Positions 18,201 to 27,354 of a stretch of DNA of 64,000 nt are shown one piece after another. The stretch is from Desulfobotulus pelophilus (GTDB lineage Bacteria > Desulfobacterota > Desulfobacteria > Desulfobacterales > ASO4-4). Location: NCBI RefSeq assembly GCF_026155325.1, contig NZ_JAPFPW010000010.1, forward strand, positions 88,632-152,631, written 5' to 3'. The notes beneath the pieces were generated by a model, which made no database searches, had not been told where the DNA came from, and saw nothing but the letters and a program-made list of their open reading frames with translations. The translations under genes and the position numbers were made by a program. Within the stretch, counting starts at the first letter, position 1, and each line of letters begins with the position of its first letter.

Positions 18201-21200
18201 GTGTGGCGGAGATTCCCTGAGGGCTGTGCGCCTGCAGGTGCAGTTGGCAAAGGTGCTGGGCCATGAGGTTTCCCTTTCCGATATTTTTTCCTGCACCAGC
18301 CCGAAAAACATGGCCGCATTTCTTGCAAAGCAGGACGGTACAGAACTCCGCAGCATAAAACCTGCGGCCAAAGCTCCCTGGTATCCGGCCACCACTGCCC
18401 AGCAGCAGCTTTTTCTCTTAAGCCGCATGGAAGGCATCGGCTGCACCTACAACATGCCCTTTGCCCTCCATCTGGAAGGGCCCTTGGACAGAAAAGCCCT
18501 GTCTTCAGCCCTTCAGGCACTGGTGCAGCGCCATGAATCCCTGCGTACCCGTTTTGCCATCAAAGAAGGCCGCTGTGTCCAGATTCCCGAAGATTCCGCT
18601 GCGTTGAAAATGGAGTTTCAGCAGACAGGCAAAGATGATCTGGATGCCTCCATCCGGAACTTCATCCGGCCCTTTGATCCGGCCAAAGCACCCCTCTTCC
18701 GTGTGCGGCTGCTGGCCATTCAGGAATCAGATGAACAGCATCACATTCTGCTTCTGGACATGCACCATCTGGTGAGCGATGGCGTGTCCGTGGGTATCCT
18801 CGTCCGGGAACTGGCAAGCCTCTATGGGGGGCAAACCCTTCCCGAACCCCTTTTGCAGCACAAGGATGTGACGGTCTGGGAAGCCGGTCGGGAAAAAGCC
18901 GCCGCCATGGAGCATGGAGCCTTCTGGATTTCCCTTTTTGCGGATCCTCCGGAAGCCTCCCTGCCTGCGGATAAACCCAGACCCCCCGGAGCAGACTTTG
19001 CCGGTGATGTGCATGTGGAAGTGCTGGAACCGGAACTGAGCGCAGGGCTTCAGGACATGGCCAGAAAATCCGGGGCCACCCTGCATCAGGTTCTTCTTTC
19101 CGCCCTCTCCGTTCTCGTGGGACGCTGGAGTGATGCGGAAGACCTTGTCATCGGCACCAGCACCGCAGGCCGGGACCTGCCCGGAGCCGAATCCCTTGTG
19201 GGCATGTTCGTGCGCACCCTTCCCACCCGGCACCGGCCCGAAGGACAGAAAAGTTTTGCCGGACTTCTGGCGGAAACCAGAGATCAGATGCGCCGGATTT
19301 ACAGCCACAGTGCCTACCCCATTTCCTCCCTTTACGAAAAACTGGGGCTTAACCGGGGACCGGGCCGTCATCCCCTCTTTGACCTGAACTTTGTCATGCA
19401 GGAAACGGGGCTGGATGATGCGCTTACAAGCGGCAATTTGCGGCTAGCTGTGGAGTCTCTTCCCACCCAGACGGCCAAATTTGATATCTCCTTTGGAGCC
19501 AGACTCAGAAATGGCAGCATCCACCTGAGCGTGGACTACCGCAGCGCACTGTACCAGAAGGAAACCATTGCACGGATGAGCTCCCATCTCACCCGTATCC
19601 TCCGGGCTGTGACGGCGGACATGGAGGCTCCCCTTGCCTCCATAGACATGCTGGGACCGGAAGAGCGGCATACCCTGCTCCACCGCTTCAACCCCAGACC
19701 CACTCCCGGCCCTTTCTGGCCGACCGTAAGCCATGCCATTGCCCTGCATGCAAAAAATGCCCCCGATAAAATTGCCATTGTGGCCGGAAATCAGAAGCTT
19801 TCCTATGCAGAGCTTGACAAGAGGGCCAATGCGGCGGCAGCAAAACTTTTGGAAAAGGGCCTGCCAGCCAACAGCATCGTTGCTGTGGCTGCGGACCGAT
19901 CCGTCTGGGCCGTGGCAGCCATGCTGGCCGCACTCCGGGCCGGAGCCGCCTATGTGGCCATTGATCCGGCGTATCCTGAAGAAAGAAAAAACTTTATCCT
20001 TGAAGATACGGCGGCGGATTTTCTTCTGGGTTCTTCGGAAAGCCTGCAGGCCTTTGGCTTTACGGGTGAAAGTATGGCCATGGATCAGCCGGATATGGGG
20101 AAAGGAGCAAGGGACCCCGGCAGGGCTGCGGGCGGTCATCAGCTGGCCTACCTCATCTTTACCTCCGGTTCAACGGGTCAACCCAAGGGAGTGGCCATAG
20201 AGCACCATTCCATGGTCAATTTCATCCACTGGTATGCCACCCACCACGGCATAGGCAAAGATTCCAGCACCGCCGCCTTTGCCGCCTTCAGCTTTGATGT
20301 ATCCGTGGTGCAGATTTTTGCCCCCCTCACCGCTGGTGGCACCCTGCACATCATCCCGGAACAGCTTCGCCTTTCTCCGCCGGAACTGGATGCCTACTTC
20401 ATGGCAGAAAACATCAGCCATGCCCATTTCCCCACCCAGTTTGCGGAACAGTTCATGCGCATGGTTGAGGGGCGCTCCCTGAAAACCCTTGTGGTGGGCG
20501 GCGACCGCCTCAGCCGCTACCGCATTGGTCCCTACAGGCTCACCAATGAATACGGCCCCAGCGAAACCACCATGGCCTGCCTCAGCTATGATGTACCCGC
20601 CGTCATGGAAAGACCACCCGTGGGCTCACCCGTGGCCAACTACCGGGTGTATATACTGGACAGCCGGGGCAGACTGGCACCCATCGGCATGCCCGGAGAA
20701 ATCTGCGTGGCAGGAGCCGGTGTGGCAAGGGGCTACCACAACCGGCCGGAGCTTACGGAAAAAGGCTTTGTTCCGGACCCCTTTGCAGCGGGAGAACGCA
20801 TGTACCGCACCGGAGACCGGGGCCGATGGCTCAGCAGTGGTGTGGTGGAATTCATGGACCGGCTGGATTTTCAGGTAAAAATCCGGGGATTCCGCATTGA
20901 GCCTGCCGAAATCGCCCGACGCATGCAGGAGGTGGAAGGACTGCTGGAAAGTGTGGTCATCGCCCGGGAGGAAGGTTCCGGCAACAAGGTGCTGGTGGCT
21001 TATTTCACGGCAAAGGAAAATCTGGCTTCCGAAACGGTGAAAGCCTATCTCCGCTCCGTACTGCCGGAATACATGATTCCCGTTCATTTTGTGGGCCTTG
21101 ACTCCATGCCCCTCAATGTCAACGGCAAGATTGACCGCAAAAAACTGCCTGCTCCGGAACTGGCTGACCCGTCGTCCACCGCAGGGCCCCTTGAAGCCCG

Positions 21201-23088
21201 CACGGAAAAGGAGAAAAAAATTCTTGCCTGCTGGGAAGAGGTGCTGGGCCACAGAAACTTCAGCCCCCTTGATTCCTTCTTTGAAATCGGCGGAGATTCC
21301 CTCAGCGCCATCGCCCTTCTGGCGGGTTTAAGCGAATATTTCGACATTTCCGCATCGGACATCTTTGCCCATCCGTCCTTTGCAGAACAGACAAAACGTT
21401 TCAGGGAAGTCAGCGGTGGCAGGGCCAGCCGTCTGCTGCGCCTTCAGGAGATGATCCGGCCCCTGCCCGAAGACCCGGCCTTTGCCCCTGAACAGCAGGA
21501 CTACGCAGAAGCCAGAAGCCGCATCTCCATGCTGGATACCCGTACCGTCCGTTTTCCGGAACATGTGCTTCTCACAGGGGCCACGGGTACCCTGGGAGTG
21601 GATCTTCTCAAAGAACTCCTCTCGGAAACATCCGCCCGCATCACAGCCCTGATAAGGGCCGGATCTCCGGAAGAGGGAAGAAAACGCCTTGCCTCCATCT
21701 ATCACCAGCGTTTTCAGGAGGATATCAGCCTTCTTGCCGGAGACAGACTGCGGGTGCTGCCTGCGGATCTGGGGAAAGGATATTTCGGCATGGACGAAGC
21801 CTCCTTTACGGCCCTTGCCATGGACGTGGATGCCATACTGCATTCCGCTGCCCTCACCCGCCATTATGGTGCATGGGAGGAATTTGCGGAAGCCAATGTG
21901 GACAGTGTCCGCCATATCATGGATTTTGCCAAAACAGGCAAAGACAAGGAGCTGCACCATGTCTCCACCACTTCCATAGCCGCGGGCAAGGTGGAAGGCC
22001 GCAGCCGCATGCTGTTTTCTGAACTGGATCTGGATAAGGGACAAAGGGCCGATAACTTCTATGTAAAATCCAAATTTGAGGCGGAAAAACTCCTGCATGG
22101 GGCCCGGAAGGAAGGGCTTGCCGTCCGAATTTACAGGGCAGGCAACATTACCTGCGATTCCCTTACCGGGGCTCTGCAGCGCAATGTGGAAGACAACGCC
22201 TTTTACCAGCAGGTGAGGGCCTATGTGAACCTTGGGGCCGCACCGGACATGATGGATACCCGTAACATGACCTTTGTGGATCAGGCGGCAAAGGCCATCG
22301 TACTTCTCATGGGCAGACCGGGACTTTCCGGCCAGACCTTCCACATCCAGAACCCCCTTCTGCTCCAACTCTCCACAGCCCTTGCCGACCCGGCTCTGGA
22401 ACTTTCCTGTCAGGCCACACCCTTTAGGGATTTCATTTCCTTTGTGGCAGATCATGCGGGACATAAGGGCTTTGAAGAATACGTGGAACGCCTGCTGCTC
22501 CATTCGGGATGGCAGGACTGGCTGCAGAATCCAGCCCAGACTGCCGCAGAAATCCGTGCGGACCGCACCGCAGACATTCTTTCCCTTCTGGGCTTTACCT
22601 GGAAAACACCGGGCCCTGATGATCTCAGGGGCTTTATCCGCCATGCCCTGAAAGACCGCATCCGCATGCTGCGAGCACTTGCCCCCTTCTCTTCCCTGAA
22701 GGAAGAAAGCCTCTTTACACTGGCCTGCCGCATGAAACCGGAATCCTTTGGCGGAGAAGATCGGCTTCAGACCGAAGGCCAGCCCATAGATGCCCTGCGA
22801 TTTGTCATGGATGGTATTGTGGAAACCTACCGGCACAACCGCAGCGGCTGGATCGGCACCGTTCGGATAACCGGTCCCGGAGCCTGCACAGGGGAAGAGG
22901 CCCTGCCACCGGGCAGAAATCCCGGAGCAGGCAGCACGGTGGAAGCCATAGAACCTGTCTTTGCCTTCTCCGTATCCCTTGCAGACATGCGCAGTCTCAT
23001 CCGGAAAGACCCGGATCTTGGGTTCATGCTGCTGGAAATAGCCTCAGGAAAAAATGATCAGGCAGAAAGGCTTTTTGTGGCGGTGTAA
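15253..23088 (+). CDS. Non-ribosomal peptide synthetase C-A-T-C-A-T-reductase with C-terminal cNMP-binding-like domain
   Basis: 2611-residue synthetase predicted to make an N-acyl dipeptide and release it by NAD(P)H reduction as an aldehyde or alcohol. Domains: starter-type C (HHIAMDG at 132-138), A1 (YTSGSTG at 610), carrier 1 (GGDSL, Ser988), C2 (HHLVSDG at 1171-1177), A2 (FTSGSTG at 1636), carrier 2 (GGDSL, Ser2016), thioester reductase (GATGTLG from 2109; Y2270-x3-K2274), then about 140 residues resembling a cyclic-nucleotide-binding fold. Hand alignment to GrsA gives approximate pocket codes DAMQQGLIYK (A1) and DVVQVGEMAK (A2); neither matches a code I know. ATG 15253 follows AAGGAAG. 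It stands alone with no obvious phosphopantetheinyl transferase, tailoring enzyme or thioesterase. It has no epimerase. Confidence 0.95.
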   Translation: MPAFFSLTHAEKRIYLTQKMHPESSMWNVPTSFRLPSGDGDLLFKAVQLFLKKRKDLQVRFREKDGIPQKYFSDREDIPLLMLDFSERDEKDCMTWMVKQSRTPMPMLEHPLHVFAILKGTGGLTFLYTCYHHIAMDGTSSAMAAGQILHIYKSLMEGRSPDLPDCYDTTSLVEALEAEQRYLHSETANQDKSYWLQRFDNLPEPLDFGGKPLRGPRPLQKLVRSFRPYTTQKLTDFCAEHKTSPFRVLLAAASLYFCRTLNRKDLILGSATANRHPKSLKNAMTMSVSTLALRFTVKGEESFLNLLDQSRRLVKEALAHERYPYDLLMADLRSLHGEKPDLISTSFVEFLKPDLPEGGETCWHNYGESEMALTAYFSFPGRKNIGKTGGQNAPAELIFMYQEERFEPWFMEQMASHLEAILLQGMENPHLQVRELSFLSSKERKTIIEGFNPKEAIPESRNTLPAHMEAQARRRPGARAVVWREKVLTYGELDSLSNALARKLLAMGAGPGTVVGLLMDRCPELITAQVAILKTGAAFMPIDAGYPDSRITFMLEDVAAPFLITQTRFIAEKDFQHTLLLNMDDPDIFEKETSPLPPASSPDEACVVIYTSGSTGKPKGVLLTHQGIANIILATIQADGITARDKIAKHASFSFDASLMEVFVALFSGAELHLVPEEIRLSLGPLNTFYEQNGITWSFLTTQLGEQFMEFMDNSSLSTLQVGGEKLRTFTPRSYKLRNLYGPTECCIYVTGQLIEHMEENIPIGRPMPGCRIYILDAFGHPQPPGMAGELCIAGPCVALGYHRREEKTAECFVADPFYPGERMYRSGDLASFRPDGVILHLGRMDRQVKLRGFRIELGEIENAMLEMKGIQQAAVADFKDSSNRVYLCGYYAGKGVLPKDLKKELSKRLPEYMVPLHLIPLATLPLNPSGKIDRMKLPKPEVQFTQTLEYIPPAPGLESELTAIWGDVLNQTNLSATADFFQCGGDSLRAVRLQVQLAKVLGHEVSLSDIFSCTSPKNMAAFLAKQDGTELRSIKPAAKAPWYPATTAQQQLFLLSRMEGIGCTYNMPFALHLEGPLDRKALSSALQALVQRHESLRTRFAIKEGRCVQIPEDSAALKMEFQQTGKDDLDASIRNFIRPFDPAKAPLFRVRLLAIQESDEQHHILLLDMHHLVSDGVSVGILVRELASLYGGQTLPEPLLQHKDVTVWEAGREKAAAMEHGAFWISLFADPPEASLPADKPRPPGADFAGDVHVEVLEPELSAGLQDMARKSGATLHQVLLSALSVLVGRWSDAEDLVIGTSTAGRDLPGAESLVGMFVRTLPTRHRPEGQKSFAGLLAETRDQMRRIYSHSAYPISSLYEKLGLNRGPGRHPLFDLNFVMQETGLDDALTSGNLRLAVESLPTQTAKFDISFGARLRNGSIHLSVDYRSALYQKETIARMSSHLTRILRAVTADMEAPLASIDMLGPEERHTLLHRFNPRPTPGPFWPTVSHAIALHAKNAPDKIAIVAGNQKLSYAELDKRANAAAAKLLEKGLPANSIVAVAADRSVWAVAAMLAALRAGAAYVAIDPAYPEERKNFILEDTAADFLLGSSESLQAFGFTGESMAMDQPDMGKGARDPGRAAGGHQLAYLIFTSGSTGQPKGVAIEHHSMVNFIHWYATHHGIGKDSSTAAFAAFSFDVSVVQIFAPLTAGGTLHIIPEQLRLSPPELDAYFMAENISHAHFPTQFAEQFMRMVEGRSLKTLVVGGDRLSRYRIGPYRLTNEYGPSETTMACLSYDVPAVMERPPVGSPVANYRVYILDSRGRLAPIGMPGEICVAGAGVARGYHNRPELTEKGFVPDPFAAGERMYRTGDRGRWLSSGVVEFMDRLDFQVKIRGFRIEPAEIARRMQEVEGLLESVVIAREEGSGNKVLVAYFTAKENLASETVKAYLRSVLPEYMIPVHFVGLDSMPLNVNGKIDRKKLPAPELADPSSTAGPLEARTEKEKKILACWEEVLGHRNFSPLDSFFEIGGDSLSAIALLAGLSEYFDISASDIFAHPSFAEQTKRFREVSGGRASRLLRLQEMIRPLPEDPAFAPEQQDYAEARSRISMLDTRTVRFPEHVLLTGATGTLGVDLLKELLSETSARITALIRAGSPEEGRKRLASIYHQRFQEDISLLAGDRLRVLPADLGKGYFGMDEASFTALAMDVDAILHSAALTRHYGAWEEFAEANVDSVRHIMDFAKTGKDKELHHVSTTSIAAGKVEGRSRMLFSELDLDKGQRADNFYVKSKFEAEKLLHGARKEGLAVRIYRAGNITCDSLTGALQRNVEDNAFYQQVRAYVNLGAAPDMMDTRNMTFVDQAAKAIVLLMGRPGLSGQTFHIQNPLLLQLSTALADPALELSCQATPFRDFISFVADHAGHKGFEEYVERLLLHSGWQDWLQNPAQTAAEIRADRTADILSLLGFTWKTPGPDDLRGFIRHALKDRIRMLRALAPFSSLKEESLFTLACRMKPESFGGEDRLQTEGQPIDALRFVMDGIVETYRHNRSGWIGTVRITGPGACTGEEALPPGRNPGAGSTVEAIEPVFAFSVSLADMRSLIRKDPDLGFMLLEIASGKNDQAERLFVAV

Positions 23089-23293
23089 ACAGTCTGCAGA
23101 TTTTCAGCTGATTTCATGACGCAGAGAGGAATTCATTCCCCACTCCGCTGAAACAAAAGCAAACGTTCTTCCGTTTTATAGTGGCTGTGACCTTCATCAG
23201 AACAGCGGACATCAATGTTCTTCATAAAAAGAACACTGTCATCCATTTCATTGCGGAGGGCTTGTTTGAATAGAAATGGAATCTCAATATTGT

Positions 23294-23719
23294 TTACAGA
23301 CTCGCACTATCCAGATGCAGAGTCCCGGATACACAGCTCTGGGAAGTCCGCTGCAAGGATGGATTCGGCGCTTTACCGGCCTGCAGAAATGCCAGCATTA
23401 TAAATACAACGGCCGGTAATACCCAATACCAGTACCTTACAATCACCAACCCCTTATAGGAAGGGTGGGGCCGCATTGTATCCTTATCCGGCATTGTAAG
23501 ACTGCCCTTGATCCAGCCGTATGCAACCATGCCAGCAAAGCCCCCCAGAAGGAACAGACCCACAGCCAGACAATACAGCGCCGCACCTTCCAACAGCGTC
23601 CCCACCTCCGGATTCCAACGATCAGCAAGGAAGAAAGAATCCTGTCCAAGGAGGTACAGGCCACTGAAGAACATGGCCAGCGCCAACATAACATTCAAAA
23701 CAATTCGGAATTTATTCAT
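23294..23719 (-). CDS. Small four-helix membrane protein of unknown function
   Basis: 141 residues with about three or four hydrophobic helices (VLNVMLALAMFFSGLYLLG; AALYCLAVGLFLLGGFAGMVAYG; WYWVLPAVVFIMLAFLQ). AGGAG lies eight bases before ATG 23719. The C-terminal tail PNPSLQRT resembles the short tail seen at the ends of many unrelated predicted proteins, which suggests the last 20 or so residues are encoded by a dispersed repeat and not by the ancestral gene. I do not recognise the family. The 200 bases between it and the NRPS hold nothing clear. Confidence 0.65.
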   Translation of the reverse strand: MNKFRIVLNVMLALAMFFSGLYLLGQDSFFLADRWNPEVGTLLEGAALYCLAVGLFLLGGFAGMVAYGWIKGSLTMPDKDTMRPHPSYKGLVIVRYWYWVLPAVVFIMLAFLQAGKAPNPSLQRTSQSCVSGTLHLDSASL

Positions 23720-23884
23720 AATCTATGCTCCTGATGCCACGAACACACGCCACTTTATAATGGAAGAAAAGCGGCAACAAACCACCCGTTGCTGTGCTGG
23801 CATTATTGGGTTCCTTCCCCACCCGGCAGGCAAGCAGCCTGATTTTTGACCGGGCTTAAAAAGATCCGCCATGAGAAAGGGGGC

Positions 23885-23945
23885 GGCATACGATATGCCA
23901 TTGTCCTGAACCTTCCCATGACTAAAGCCAGGGGCTTGGCGGCGA
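23885..23945 (-). mobile_element. Possible solo right end of an IS200/IS605 (TnpB-type) element
   Basis: On the minus strand, CCCCTGGCTTTAGTCATGGG followed by AAGGTTCA resembles the conserved 3' end of IS605-group elements. In ISDra2-like elements that end forms the scaffold of the TnpB guide RNA, and the scaffold ends in GGTTCA(A). No tnpA or tnpB is present, since the neighbouring chemoreceptor stops only about 30 bases away. A 6-bp hairpin (GGCATA/TATGCC, 23885-23899) lies just beyond. Recognition is from memory of such ends and is tentative. Confidence 0.4.
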
Positions 23946-23976
23946 CATTCGGTAAATCGGGTTGAACGATGAATAC

Positions 23977-25815
23977 TCAGTCTGTTTTACCCATTTTTCC
24001 TTTAAGAAAGGGAACATAAGCCATATCGGTCTGTAAGATGTGGGTATGAAGCCAGTCTTTGAGAAAATCCATAAGATCCATGGTGACCGTTGCCTTTCCG
24101 CTCTCAAAATCCCTCTGAATCCCGGCAACCCTGGCCACAAGATTATTGTGAACCTTTCCGTGGGATCGGCTTTCCGGGTACCCGTATCTGGCAAAAAGCT
24201 CTTCCTCATAGGCAAAATGAGATACGGTGTAGTCCGCAAGCTGCTTAAGGATACTCCCCAGCTCAGCGGCCCCTTTTTGAAGCCGCATGGCCTTGTGAAG
24301 CTGGTTGATCAGTCGTACAAGCTCTCTGTGCTGGGCATCTATGGACTGTATGGATGTGGCAAGGCGTGGAGTCCACGGCATCAGATCCGGTATATCCGCT
24401 GCCTTCAGCCCGGACGCAAGATGTCCGGTCGTCCCCTTATTGGACACCCTGAAAACGGCAATCATTTCCCTGAGGCTTGAAGCCAGAAGATCCAGATCCT
24501 TTGCGCTGATGCTCATATGTCTGGACCGGCCGGACATTTCCGCCGCCACCGTATCCACGGTGGCAATATCCCTTGCAATTTCCGATGCCACAAGGGAACT
24601 CTGGGCCACGTTTTCATTCACTTCCCGAATACCGATGGAAGCCTGATCAATGTTCGCCGCCACCTCGGATGCCGTTGAAGACTGTTCGTCCACGGAAACA
24701 ACAATCTCATTTACAATCTGGTCCACCTGAGAGATCACATGGGAAATGGTTCCCACTTCCTCTACGGTCTCACGGGTGGATGACTGAATTCCCCCTATCT
24801 TTTCACGGATAATCCGGGTGGCATCCGCCGTCTGCTCTGCCAGTTTCTTGATCTCACCGGCCACAACGGCAAAACCCTTGCCGTATTCGCCAGCACGCGC
24901 CGCCTCGATGGTGGCATTGAGGGCCAGAAGATTGGTCTGCTCCGCAATTTCCGTAATCAGCTCCGTCACATTACCAATTTCCAGAGCTGCCGCACCCAGA
25001 GTGCCGACCTTACCGGAAACCACATGTACCTGATTTCTGGCTTTGGTTGAAATGTGAAGAGCCTCCCGGCAGTTTCCAGCCACTCCTGAAATATTGATCT
25101 GCATCTGTGCGGCGGCCTCTGCCACCATGCCGATGTTGGTGGACGCTTCTTCGCTGGCCGCTGCCACCGTATGCATGCTGGTATTCATCTCTTCGGCTGC
25201 GGCAGCAACAGAATTGGAGCGGCGGTACAGATCCGCCGATTCCGCCTCCATCTCAGCAGAAACCATGGAAACCTCAGAAGATGCCGCCGCTATGCTCTGG
25301 GTTTTCCCGCCAACACTCATGATAATGTCATCAAGTGTGGCCACAAACAGATCAAATCCGGCCGCAAGGCTGCCGATTTCATCCTTTCTCACAAGCCCCA
25401 TACGAACGGTGAGGTCCCGCTCTTTTCCTTTAATGGCCTTGCGCAGGCTGGCATTCAGTTCTCTGACGGGAATAAGAAAAATGCGGTTGAACAAAAAGCC
25501 CATGGCAAGCATGACAAAGAGCAGGCTGGCTGCTGCGGCCAGCCCCATACGAATCAGCATACCATGGGAAAGGGTATGGGGCATGGCGCGAACATCTTTA
25601 TAAATCCCTCCCAGTGCGGCCCTGGCTTCGCCATTCATACCTGCTGTATCCATTGCCTGAATCTGTTCTGCTATACCGGCAGCAATGCGGGAGCTGTGAT
25701 CCATCTGCACATGGAGGAAAGCCCACAGCATGAAAATCAGAGCCAGAATCACCACAAGCAGGAGCGACCCTGCAATTTTAAAATCCAGACTTTTTTTACC
25801 AAACGATGCTACCAT
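23977..25815 (-). CDS. Methyl-accepting chemotaxis protein with C-terminal bacteriohemerythrin domain
   Basis: Probable oxygen or redox chemoreceptor, 612 residues. It has an N-terminal membrane helix ([20 protein letters not shown]), a short periplasmic segment, and a second helix ([18 protein letters not shown]). A HAMP-like linker and the signalling domain follow, with the conserved tip around [21 protein letters not shown]. The C-terminus (about 470-600) is a hemerythrin: [26 protein letters not shown] and HTHILQTD supply the His/Glu/Asp ligands of the diiron site. This architecture is that of DcrH from Desulfovibrio. I use ATG 25815 because GAGG lies nine bases upstream; the longer frame would begin at TTG. 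No other chemotaxis genes are near. Confidence 0.92.
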   Translation of the reverse strand: MVASFGKKSLDFKIAGSLLLVVILALIFMLWAFLHVQMDHSSRIAAGIAEQIQAMDTAGMNGEARAALGGIYKDVRAMPHTLSHGMLIRMGLAAAASLLFVMLAMGFLFNRIFLIPVRELNASLRKAIKGKERDLTVRMGLVRKDEIGSLAAGFDLFVATLDDIIMSVGGKTQSIAAASSEVSMVSAEMEAESADLYRRSNSVAAAAEEMNTSMHTVAAASEEASTNIGMVAEAAAQMQINISGVAGNCREALHISTKARNQVHVVSGKVGTLGAAALEIGNVTELITEIAEQTNLLALNATIEAARAGEYGKGFAVVAGEIKKLAEQTADATRIIREKIGGIQSSTRETVEEVGTISHVISQVDQIVNEIVVSVDEQSSTASEVAANIDQASIGIREVNENVAQSSLVASEIARDIATVDTVAAEMSGRSRHMSISAKDLDLLASSLREMIAVFRVSNKGTTGHLASGLKAADIPDLMPWTPRLATSIQSIDAQHRELVRLINQLHKAMRLQKGAAELGSILKQLADYTVSHFAYEEELFARYGYPESRSHGKVHNNLVARVAGIQRDFESGKATVTMDLMDFLKDWLHTHILQTDMAYVPFLKGKMGKTD

Positions 25816-26063
25816 GGGTACCTGCCTCAACCACTAAAGTCCATACAAAAGCAGAGCGCCACCAGCTGGGCCTGCTGAAAAGCCATTGAAGCAGAATATA
25901 TAAAAAACGGCCTGTCCCGCTCCATCCCGAAAACGGCTATTGATACTCCCGGCCTTTCAAAAATTCAAACCTAAAATGACAGATCCGCGCGATTCTGTCA
26001 GCAAAGCCAAAGTCTCTATACCAGACTCCGGCTCCAGACACCCAACGATTCCTGGACAGAATA

Positions 26064-27098
26064 TCACAAGGTTCCGTCAGAAGACGGGGTGATCCTCACC
26101 AGTTCCACACGTCGGTTTTTTGCCCGTCCTTCCGGAATCTCATTAGTGGCAACGGGAGCCAGCGGCCCAACCCCCTTCGGAATCATACGGCCCGCCTCTA
26201 TGCCGGATCTGACCAACTCATCCACAACAGCTTTCGCCCGGTTTTCAGATAAACGGATATTGAAATCCAGTTTGCCCACACCATCCGTGTGACCCACAAC
26301 ATAAAAACGCTCACTACTGTTTTGCTTCAGATAACGGGCTATCTTACCAATCGTTTCAGAAGATTCAGCCTTGACCCGGAATTTTCCCGAATCAAAGAGA
26401 ATACCATAAAAAGCACTGAAGCCCTTTTCTTTCAACTCCGACTCAAATCCGCCTGTAGCCTCTCCCACCACAACCTCAAAGCCTGTTTCCTCCACCACAT
26501 CCACCCGAAATCCCGGCTGGGGCCAGCCAACGGCTCCTCCCTGAGTGATCATCACACTCACATAAACAGTTCCCTGCTCTGTTTCTTTCTTAGCTGTAAT
26601 ATAATGATGAAAACGGGCACCGGTTATGGGACCGGAATTACGAAAACCATAATCACTTTCAAAGGGATTTTTACCATACCACTGATTGACAAAGCGCGAC
26701 CCGGCATTTTCCGGAGAACAGGAAAAAATTTCCGTAAACCCGGCCTGCTCCAACCAGATACGATAGTACCGGTATACCTGATAAGGGGAGTTCCCCTCAC
26801 CTCCCCTGTAAAGGGTTTGGGAAATACGTCCCTCCACTTCCATGATATCCTGAATTTCTGCAATCCGATTACCGGCTTTGTCTGTGTGGCTGTGTACGGG
26901 GCCGGCAACCAGATCATACCGGCCAAACTCTGCCACTTCCTGATGATGAACCTCAGCACCACTCATAACCGGCGGCATATAGCCCTTCCATTTTTCAGAA
27001 GCATGGGCAGAAAACACAGCCGTAATGGAAAAAAAAAGAACCATGATCATAAGGGTGTACTTCCCTAATGCGGCACCCAAGGACCGAACAAGCAGCAT
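26064..27098 (-). CDS. OmpA-family protein with N-terminal DUF4892-like domain
   Basis: Cell-envelope protein, 344 residues. A signal sequence (LMIMVLFFSITAVFSAHA) is followed by a DUF4892-like region of about 190 residues and a C-terminal OmpA/MotB peptidoglycan-binding domain: YVVGHTDGVGKLDFNIRLSENRAKAVVDEL, with the Asp and Arg that contact diaminopimelate. The frame extends 63 codons further upstream, but ATG 27098 has AGGAGG six bases before it and directly precedes the signal peptide, so I used it. Role: probably anchoring or outer-membrane integrity. Confidence 0.85.
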   Translation of the reverse strand: MLLVRSLGAALGKYTLMIMVLFFSITAVFSAHASEKWKGYMPPVMSGAEVHHQEVAEFGRYDLVAGPVHSHTDKAGNRIAEIQDIMEVEGRISQTLYRGGEGNSPYQVYRYYRIWLEQAGFTEIFSCSPENAGSRFVNQWYGKNPFESDYGFRNSGPITGARFHHYITAKKETEQGTVYVSVMITQGGAVGWPQPGFRVDVVEETGFEVVVGEATGGFESELKEKGFSAFYGILFDSGKFRVKAESSETIGKIARYLKQNSSERFYVVGHTDGVGKLDFNIRLSENRAKAVVDELVRSGIEAGRMIPKGVGPLAPVATNEIPEGRAKNRRVELVRITPSSDGTL

Positions 27099-27285
27099 AA
27101 TCGCCTCCTGGTATAAAGATATGATCAAGCCTGGATTGCATGCTCTTCCACCTGACACAGGGAACATGACCATAGCATATTTCCTGCATGGCAGCATCCC
27201 TGCCTCCATCTTGAGATGATCATTGTGCCCTTTCTGCCCAACTGCGTGAGCGCGGGCATCCCCAGGTGAAAACCCGCTTCTCAAC

Positions 27286-27322
27286 AAAAAAAATCCGCAG
27301 CAGCCAAAGCTGCTGCGGATTT
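27286..27322 (-). terminator. Rho-independent terminator upstream of the OmpA gene
   Basis: Perfect 14-bp arms AAATCCGCAGCAGC (27291-27304) and GCTGCTGCGGATTT (27309-27322) surround CAAA. Read on the minus strand, a T8 run follows. It terminates the transporter transcript entering from 27355 and may also work on the plus strand. Confidence 0.9.
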
Positions 27323-27354
27323 TCCATCTAATGCATCATCCCTGTTCTAGCATA

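Noticed and set aside
21328..22836. 502-codon minus-strand frame inside the NRPS
   Set aside because: Antisense shadow over the reductase and cNMP-like domains.
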